Shown piece after piece: positions 56,901 through 64,000 of a DNA stretch of 64,000 nucleotides. How positions within the stretch are numbered: position 1 is the stretch's first letter; each line of letters opens with the position of its first letter. The translations under genes and the position numbers were made by a program. The notes under the pieces were generated by a model. That model saw only the letters and a list, made by a program, of their open reading frames with translations, was not told the origin of the DNA and did no database searches. The stretch spans positions 1,058,597-1,122,596 of the forward strand of contig ML976979.1 in NCBI GenBank assembly GCA_010015675.1, read 5' to 3'. Source of the DNA: Byssothecium circinans (taxonomy: Eukaryota; Ascomycota; Dothideomycetes; Pleosporales; Massarinaceae).

Positions 56901-57909
56901 GGAAATAGGAGTCCTCGGACGGAATCGCACCATGGGAATCGTTCAGGAGGTCCGTTAGGAAGACACACATGGCTATCTTGTAGAACACACGACCGTCTGG
57001 GCCGAATAACTGAAGCAAATGGCGCTCGATAGCGACGCGAAGGACGAGATAGAAGGGAGACCTTCGCCACGGCCTGTGAGCTTCCTTGAAAGACACAGTA
57101 TCTCGCACACGTTTCCGGAGGATGACAGGATGATGGATCCGGCCATTAGCTTCGAGAATCGTCATGAACAAACCGGTGATCAGTGTTGGATCAGTCGTGT
57201 CCCGTATCTCGGGAAGAGGTGCCGCGGCCTTGTGCGTGACTGCGGCAAATTGCTTAACAGACTCAATACTGCTCTGTTCGAGGAAAGCAGCAACGCTCTG
57301 CTGAAAGCCTTCGTCCGTATACACTCCCCGTGGCACGCTGACAGCACGGCCTGGGAAGTCCCATACCAGAGCTCCCTCGCAGGCAAGCACTTTCTCGCAG
57401 ACTGCCGAAGTCTCAAAAGCCTCGAAGATCAGATCATCTTCGCCGGCACTCCTGAAATGGTTAGCAACATGGCCAGTATCAGGGAAGATATTGGCGACAC
57501 TCTAGCAAGTCCGCACTTGGTAAGGCGATGCCAAACTTTTCACACAGGTTGATCACGCTGAAACTTACATGAGTTGTCTATACACCAGCAGGGCGGCGTT
57601 CTGCTCTGTGGCATACAGTATCAAAGCTTGGCCTCCCTGAAGCTCCCCGAATTCCTTCACCAGCGTTGTCTTGTCAATTTTTCCTTCTACATTCAGCGCG
57701 CGCGACGTCGTGAGGGCTAGCCGTATAGCATCCAGTCGAGACTGGTGATCGGGGGCGGCGAAGGGCGTGATTGTCTTGATTGTCTTCATGAAGCGCTCGA
57801 GGAGGGCCGAGTCTATTCGATACAAGTTTCTGTCGATATGGCCCGGTAGGAATCTGGGGAGGGCTGCATGCTGGTACAGCTGCAGGATTGGCTCTGGCGA
57901 AGAAGCCAT
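47916..57909 (-). CDS. Giant DUF6606/DUF3638/DUF3645 protein (ATPase-like), about 3,204 aa
   Basis: Six exons: 57569-57909, 50704-57451, 50338-50594, 50240-50287, 48341-50184 and 47916-48292. Their sum is 9,615 bases (3,204 codons plus stop). Junctions are consensus GT-AG and keep frame. The start MASSPEPILQLYQHAALPRF fits the usual DUF6606 N-terminus. Residues around 2050 hold LLMGKGKTSCILPMVAAVLA, a Walker A, and about 2185 DVLDECD, a Walker B-like motif. Exon 3 supplies SEWGHPDVAIVLTCLSFYYE, the DUF3645 block. About residue 2650 is YLDESHCRGTDLKLP followed by ALTLGP and TKDALVQAAMRLRLLGQSQA, resembling helicase motif VI. The tail is very acidic. Some databases label such proteins ubiquitinyl hydrolase, but I see no protease triad and treat the function as unknown. 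The gene is intact. Confidence 0.9.
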
Positions 57910-58465
57910 GGCTGCGGCGCTGAATGAGCTCGCTGCCTGGCCTTGGGTGCTTTTTGCCTGTCCTATCCGACGAATACAAGGCGATGGAGTCATAACATAA
58001 CCAAAGGCGATGTAATGTAGGAACAGGGGAGAATCGGTAGGTGAGGCGGGAGCAAAGCGAAACGCGCTGCAGAACGGGCGCGTTGTTTGGTGGGCGTGTC
58101 GGGCAAAGGTTAATCCGGGGCGCCAAGCATTGTCGAATAAACCAGAAGGCGCGAGTGATGGTGATGGTGAGTGTGAACTTTGAGCAATAGACGAAGAAGA
58201 CAGATCTTGAATGTCTGGTATCCCGACAACAACTCGGACAGCGCGTACGAAGAATGATATGGGCAATGATAAGAGTGTAACATGTAGAAAAGCGAAAGAT
58301 GCAAGGTAGAGAGTTGATATTCGATGGGCGTGTCATACCCAGAGGGCGAGATTTACGGAGTGAGAGGATATGAGAAACCATGCATCTTCTTACCTAGGAC
58401 CTTTGCTTTTGAAAGCTAGTGACCCCCCATCTCAACCTCCGCTGCGGGTAGTGTGGACGCATAGC

Positions 58466-59560
58466 CGCCATCTCTGTGCTTTTGTCGTTCCCGAGATGAT
58501 GCGATAACGTGAGTTACCGAACTGGACAGACATGGTGAAAAAATATGAAGTCAAAGTGATTAAAGAGAAGAGAGGCGCGGAAACAGTATCCGCCCTCTCT
58601 GTGCTTTGGTCGACCTTGAGATACGGCAACCCGATTTCTATCTAGGTAGAAAAAGTAAAGAATGAAGTAAAAAGTAATTAATGTGAAGTAAAGTGGTTAA
58701 AGAAGGGGAATGTCAACGCGAAGCTGAGCAGACCACAGACTCACAGCACCCCCGAAGGCGAGCTGGTCATCCGACCTTACGACTCGCGCTGCAAGGGAAT
58801 GCGCGCAAGCCTCAGGATTTTTGAACTCGATGGGAGGCGAGCTCGTCCTAGAAGAAAAATAAAAGAAGAGTGGGGATGTCAACGCGAAGTTGAGCAGACC
58901 ACGGACTCACAGCACCCCCGAAGGCGAGCTGGTCATCCGACCTTACGACTCGCGCTGCAAGGGAATGCGCGCAAGCCTCAGGATTTCTGAACTCGATAAC
59001 GGCGAGCTCGACCGTGAGCACCGGAGTCTCGCGCGCTGGGCACAAGTGCAGCGCGAGATATCCGTAAAGTGTGCTGAAGAAGAAGAAGAGAAGAGGGCGA
59101 AGGCGCGTGGTTGTGTTTATGTTTGCTGCTGCGCACGGACGTCTGGGCAATCGACGTGAGGAAGGAACTACGTCACCAGGCATGGTCTCAACAATAGGCA
59201 TTGATCATGTCAACAGTCTGCGCCAAACATTACAGAAATAGTGAGTGAGAAGAAGAAGAAGAAGAAAAGGAACGATAGCATATAGCTAAACATTCCAACA
59301 AGAGCTCCGTACCTCCGAAAAGGACAAAATTCTTTGACCTTCGGACCTGCTGCGCAAGTTAATGCGCGCGAGTCTTCGGGAGTTACATGTAGGGTTGTCC
59401 ACGCTCAACGGCAAAACGTCCTAGGGGTGAGCACGAGAGTCTCAATATCTGGTACACGACATGGCGTGCAGCGTGAGATATCTCGAAGTGTGCTGAGAAG
59501 AAAAGAGAGGAGGGCCAGGCTCGTTGTTTCACTTCCTGTGACGCCAAGGCCGTCAGTGTT
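58466..59560. repeat. Repeat array with 166-bp tandem duplication and decayed copies
   Basis: 58711-58830 and 58877-58996 are about 97% alike (both contain GAGCAGACCAC, CTCACAGCACCCCCGAAGGC, CATCCGACCTTACGACTCGC), period 166 bp. A third, degraded relative lies at 59280-59520: GCACAAGTGCAGCGCGAGAT at 59040 is echoed by GTGCAGCGTGAGATATCTCG near 59467. Flanking 58466-58500 and 58590-58623 (CTCTGTGCTTT) repeat as well. No transposase is visible. Confidence 0.8.
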
Positions 59561-59862
59561 ATGATTTTCCGGACCGCGATGAACGTGAACTAATCGATCT
59601 TCAGGATTCCAAACCCTAGATAACGGTCATCTAGCCCATGCTACCACGTCTTCATCGCAGCCGCAGCTAAGGGACCGGTGAAAATTAGGACGGATCCTAG
59701 TTCACTTGCCTTTCAATTAGAGTTATATGTCCGTAGACTTGGACGTCGCGTAGATTCTAGACTACTATATAGAATCGCGGCTAGGGCCAATTCTTTATTG
59801 ACGTGCAGATTTAAAATTCTCACCACCCGACCTTTGTCCCGAAAGGTATTCTTCGCACCCAA

Positions 59863-61144
59863 ATGTTCGGCACCTTTAGACATGAAAAGTCTCAATCTGG
59901 CCATGACCTCAGCGTCCTCGAGCCGATCACATCCCCTTTCGAACGATCATCATACAAGATCTCTAGGATAGCATGTGTATATTGTCGCTTCAAAAAGGTG
60001 AGACTATCTCGGGAAGCTCAACATGGTTCGATGAGACGTCCATGCTGATACACAGGCATGGTAGGTCAAATGTACAGGTGAAGAGCAAGGGTGCCAACGA
60101 TGTCCGGATAAGCAATTAAGATGCTCATACACAACGCCCGCTCGCAGTAATTCGGAGAGCACTCAGCGTCAGATTCCGCGACTCAACCAAAATACAAAGC
60201 GTACGAACGGCGGTGTCACGGGCCTCGACAACGACATACCTCCTCCGGACGACGTATCCACCAGGCCCATCCAGATCGAGGCCAACATCGACCTAGAAAA
60301 CATCATGGCAACTTCGTCGCTTCTTTTTCCGGATTACGATCTAGCCAATGCATCTATTTCACAGGGGAACGAATGTGCGTACTCAAACTTGACATACTCG
60401 TACTCGGACGCCTTTCCAACGATAGAGACAGTCAACCTCACCCCAGCCCAGACACTAGATACCGAAGATTTGGACTCTCATGAGCCTAATAACATTTCTC
60501 CTGATGATGGCGCTCTCGAAGCATTCAGCAAACCCAATACTCCCACTTGTCTGTGCTCGGAGCTGCTCAACGTGTTCGAAATTGTTCAGCTGGGCCAGAA
60601 CCCAGCGCAGGCCAAAGACTTCTTGAAGAATCACTCGGGTGACGCAAGGGAATCTCGTAGAATCTCATTGGGTGGCCACAGCGAAGATTTTCCGTTCCAG
60701 AAGGACGCGCTGAAGAGCTTAGAAAAATAGTTAAGCCAGGACGCCTCCCGGATCAAGGCACAGCATGCAACGTTGATGATCGAAATCTTAGAAAAGCTCC
60801 TCAAAAGCATTATATCAATGGCCGAAACATCACTCTACGCGGGGCGAGGAAGCACGCCTCCATCCCCAATCTCGCCAGGCGACGCCGCGACATCCGCAAA
60901 GAGGAGAAAACGGTCCGCGCACGAGATGCAAGGCACGGCTTATTCTCACCAGACGGAACATTTGAGGCTAGATGATGAAGAGCGAGCGCATGTACTAAAG
61001 AGTGTTTTCGTTTTTCGAGCTTCTCGCCTCAAAGGCGTTATGGAGCGCATGGCGGCAATAACGGCGTCCAATCAGTGGCGGACACAGGAACTCATGGTGA
61101 AAGACCTCCTAAGACGGATTAATACGCGCGATGACCTGAAATGA
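59863..61144 (+). pseudogene. Zn2Cys6 transcription factor with one nonsense codon
   Basis: Exon 1 (59863-59997) ends RIACVYCRFKK; the intron is 59998-60064 (GTGAGA...GTAG); exon 2 begins VKCTGEEQGCQRCPDKQLRC. Spliced, the cysteines read C-x2-C-x6-C-x6-C-x2-C-x6-C, a fungal Gal4-type binuclear zinc cluster. Exon 2 continues with polar acidic sequence, PTCLCSELLNVFEIVQLGQN, then an in-frame TAG at 60728-60730, after which the same frame runs LSQDASRIKAQHATLMIEIL, EKLLKSIISMAETSLYAGRG and ends at 61144. The total is 405 codons, a normal length for AflR-like regulators. The stop falls in a helix where Trp or Gln is expected. If real, only a DNA-binding fragment of about 266 aa is made. It is convergent with the decayed diterpene synthase, 124 bp away, so it may once have been its cluster regulator (inference). 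Confidence 0.75.
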
Positions 61145-61268
61145 GAAGGGTGGTGTATCAGTATGCAAAGCCTATCACATTCATCTAGTGCAACCTTGAG
61201 AAGAAGGAATGCAAAAACTTCAAGCACTACGAATCATGGTTCCATCTTGCCTCAACCGAACCATGCGC

Positions 61269-62762
61269 TTACCCCATCTTCATGCGACTAGCGATATCTT
61301 TGACCACATAAATCTGACCGTACAGGTCCGTAACATCGCAGAACATCTGCCATGTATCTAGCTGTCGCCGGTTTTGGCTGCCCTGCATTTCGGCTTTCAG
61401 TCGTATGAGTGCGTCGTTTAGCCAACTCCTCTCGTACTGCGCCAGTTCGTACAATGCCTTCTTTTTTGCTTGCATGGCAATTTCAGTGCAGCATTCTTCT
61501 GCAGTCTCCTGCTGTGGAGCATTCTTGTCCGAGGTGGTGCCGTCATTGGGGCCGCCGAATTCGCTAAAATCCACAGAGTTAAGGTTGTCCTCTGCCTGGT
61601 CGCGTGCAACGGATCCGTAGTCATTGTACATTCGACACATTGAGGCTAGATGCTGGCAAACGGCGGCCGCCAGATACTTGGTCTTCGTCGTTGGAAAAGT
61701 TTCGGTGCCGTTTGCTTGCGCGCTGAGCAAGCACCCCGCAAAGGCGAATGAGTACGTTCAAGCAGTGTGATCGGCGGATGTAGTACGGACCCAGCGAAAG
61801 TAGCTGTCACTGCTCGGATCGTGACATCCCGTCGTCTCTGTGGTGCTTGCTTCATCCCGCTGCCGCGCCGTTCTCCGGGTCAGAACCAGATGGGCGTTGT
61901 CCACTGATTGGGTGACGTGAGCGTGCAGGTAAACTCGGAGTTCTCGAAGCATGGAGGCGCGATCCCAGTCACTGGCCGAACGAACGGACGGGTGGTGATA
62001 GATGTGCGAAACAAAGCGCGAGAGGACGTTGCGCACTTCTTCACACCCATATTGCGTTCCGTGGCCATTGATCTTATGAACCAAATCTTTGACATCCAGC
62101 GAGCAACAACCGTTGGTTCCATTGCGTTTTGCGTCTGGGGACCGGGAGAAGCGGTTTTCCGACGTTTTTCTGCGTTTGTTGGGTGAATTTGGGGAAGGAA
62201 TGTGCCCGATTTCGTCGCATATATCTTCAATGAGCCGATTAAGCTCATCAGTTCGTCCTTCATATGCTGGCCCTGCTACCGCTTCCATGAACTCATCCGC
62301 TTGGAAGTCGAGAAAGGAGATGATCATCATTTCAAATATGAAGCGATTCGATGCAAGGGTTTTGGTACGGTTGTTGCAGCTTATCCAAGTCAAGGGTATC
62401 AGGTCGAAGTACTTGTCCGGGGCCATGTTCTCTCGAGGAAACACATCCAAACGGCGATCTCGCGGCAGGGGTTGGAACAACGAAGCCTCCAACACTGACG
62501 CTTGCAATTGCCAATTGGGGATCCGTTCGAACAGTGGCGTCTTCTTCAGGAGCTTCATGTAATTGGCTCCACTCTCGAGTCGTGGAGCAATGATGCCCAG
62601 GGAGCCCAAAGGAATGTCATCAGCGCAGCTTGACGCAGCTTTCAGTGCGGCCAGCCTATAACCTTGAGTTATGAGGGGAGAACCGAAGCTGACTTTCTCA
62701 ATCCAGACGTGGTTCTCGACGGAGCTGATTTCCGAATCGCCACTCTGCCTCAAAGTGTCCAC
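61269..62762 (-). pseudogene. Diterpene synthase relic: class I (ent-kaurene synthase-like) half of a CPS/KS
   Basis: The frame matches the C-terminal half of fungal bifunctional ent-copalyl diphosphate/ent-kaurene synthases. Visible blocks are VSFGSPLITQGYRLAALKAA, MMIISFLDFQADEFMEAV (class I DEFxE metal motif), HHPSVRSASDWDRASMLREL, SYFRWVRTTSADHTA and CQHLASMCRMYNDYGSVARD. The last gives the NSE-type motif NDxxSxxxDxAE. It ends with FCDVTDLYGQIYVVKDIASR. Two lesions exist. An in-frame TGA at 61758-61760 follows DHTA, with the frame continuing TYSFAFAGCLL. The class II half (about 450 residues with DxDD) is absent: upstream of 62762 there is no start codon, only AT-rich repeat-like DNA. Both metal motifs survive, so loss seems recent. 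Confidence 0.82.
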
Positions 62763-63366
62763 TTGCGAGGTGCTCGCGCCTTGTGCACGACCCGCGTGTT
62801 AGTCATTTTAAAGAGTGAGTCATTTTGAGAACCAAGATACATTTAAGCTACTTTAGCACTCGCCACCCAACAAACCAAGTAACCCACATTCCGCTATTTC
62901 CTAGCCACAGGTGTTCTTCCTTCTAGCTGCGAGCAGCGTCTTTAGTTAATTAGGAAGGGCTAAGGTAGAGCTTTTCTTAAAGAAAGCCGCGAGGTTATTA
63001 AGGTAGACCTGCTTATAGAAGCTAGGCTAAATAAATATAGGTAAATTATAGATACTATTAACTAGCTTCCTAATTTACCCTTTCTTACGTTTAATAAAAG
63101 TAGTTTCCTTAGGCGTAGCTATTTAGTAGATTAGTAATTAGTAATAACGTAAAGCACCATCAAACCGCGCACACCATCGAACCGCGCAGAATTGCTTGGC
63201 AAGGAAAACCAAAGAGTATTAACGTTATCTTAATAATAAAGCTAAACCTTAATATTTTCTTTTAAAATGTTAGAATATAAGAGTAACGTATTCCACCATC
63301 GAACCGCCCACACCATCGAACCGCTCACGATTCCTTGGCAACACCAACTCCATCTTCAACGCGAGA
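62763..63366. other. AT-rich, RIP-like flank and element 5' end
   Basis: 62840-63145 is AT-rich with words such as CTAGGCTAAATAAATATAGG typical of RIP-degraded repeats. From 63147 ACGTAAAGCACCATCAAACC begins a block whose GAACCGC..CACACCATCGAACC pattern recurs at 63286-63345, likely terminal/subterminal repeats of the following transposon. Confidence 0.55.
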
Positions 63367-64000
63367 ATGCCTCAACAACAAAGGTCTGAACGACTGCAAC
63401 ACGAAGGCAGACTACAGCTTGCCCTTGACGAATATAATAGAGGCCAATTTAAAAGCTATCAAAGCGCTGCTGCAGCCTTTAACGTCAAGCCTCGTGTCCT
63501 CACCGAACGCGCCAGAGGAATACCTTTTCGACCAGAAACAGTACCGAACCGTTCAAAACTGTCCCCGACTAAGCAGGAGACACTCGTCCGATACATCCTC
63601 AACCTCAATTCGCGAGGATTCGCGCCTACGTTGGGCGAAGTATCAGATATGGCGAATAAACTGTTGCGCGAGCGGGGTGGTGAGAACGTGGGCATTAACT
63701 GGGCAGCACGGTTCGTGAACCGTTTAGAACAGTTACAAACAGTTTAGAACCGTTCGAAGGACCATCAGAGGGCAAAACAGGAAGATCCTGAGGTGGTTGG
63801 CGCGTGGTTTGAGCTTGTGCGGGACACCAAAGCGAAGTACGGCGTACACGATGATGATATACACAACTTCGATGAAACCGGCTTTCAGATGGGTGCTATT
63901 GGCTCTATGAAAGTGGTTACTGGCTCAGAGAAGCGAGCAAGGCCTACAACGGTTCAGCCAGGCGATAAAGAGTGGGTGACGGATATCCAGAGTATATGTT
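63147..64000 (+). mobile_element. pogo/Fot1-type DNA transposon, degenerate, cut by window end
   Basis: The putative left end is at about 63147. The transposase frame starts at 63367 (MPQQQRSERLQHEGRLQLAL). It has a psq-type helix-turn-helix (FKSYQSAAAAFNVKPRVLTE), a CENP-B/Tc5-type second HTH (LSPTKQETLVRYILNLNSRG ... GENVGINWAARFVNR) and, after an in-frame TAG at 63745-63747, WFELVRDTKAKYGVHDDDIH followed by NFDETGFQMG, the first Asp of the DDE catalytic domain. The frame is open again to the window end (DKEWVTDIQSIC). The TAG suggests RIP and an inactive copy. The right end lies outside. It is 600 bp from the truncated terpene synthase and may have helped break it (inference). Confidence 0.85.

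Overview
The window is nuclear DNA of a filamentous ascomycete, most likely a dothideomycete. Short GT-AG introns of about 45-75 bases, Zn2Cys6, MFS, SDR and AsaB-type genes, an isolated 5S rRNA gene, a pogo/Fot1-type transposon and AT-rich patches with single nonsense changes typical of RIP-prone genomes all point that way. The lineage is inferred from style; no marker gene fixes it.

Layout. 1-1.9 kb: a divergent aldo-keto reductase (cut by the window edge) and SDR pair. 3.1-6.5 kb: a secreted protein whose intron carries a tetranucleotide microsatellite with an assembly gap, then a DHA1-type MFS exporter. 6.7-7.2 kb: a repeat-derived element bounded by 13-bp inverted repeats. 7.6-11.3 kb: three ordinary genes (TPMT-like methyltransferase, OTU deubiquitinase, an unknown conserved protein). 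11.3-21.2 kb: gene-poor accessory DNA with minisatellites, MITEs, one intact HGD-type kinase-like gene and decayed copies of an astacin-like protease and a STAND/NLR-type alpha/beta-hydrolase domain. 21.2-30.3 kb: a cycloisomerase-2 family gene, a large Ser/Thr kinase, a Dal5-type transporter and an ArsB/citrate-type permease. 30.3-35.6 kb: a broken ORF, an AsaB/GA4-desaturase-like gene, an SDR broken by a 17-G run and a nonsense codon, and a four-TM protein. 35.6-47.5 kb: accessory DNA with a BTB protein (frameshifted at a 15-bp repeat), a second HGD kinase with membrane helices, a dead kinase and other decayed ORFs. 47.5 kb: a 5S rRNA gene. 47.9-57.9 kb: one six-exon gene for a protein of about 3,204 aa with DUF6606/DUF3638/DUF3645 features. 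58.4-59.6 kb: a repeat array. 59.8-62.8 kb: a decayed Zn2Cys6 regulator facing a decayed, N-truncated diterpene (ent-kaurene-type) synthase. 63.1-64 kb: the start of a degenerate pogo/Fot1 transposon.

The main themes are (i) a MITE family with five copies plus a solo end and conserved terminal inverted repeats, (ii) many genes stopped by one or a few in-frame TAA/TAG/TGA codons while the frame continues to encode recognisable protein, which fits RIP-type C-to-T decay, and (iii) decayed relics that look like a former diterpenoid locus and former NLR/kinase-type accessory genes. No evidence for a wholly new system was found; the HGD kinase set and the 3,204-residue ATPase-like protein are the least understood intact genes.
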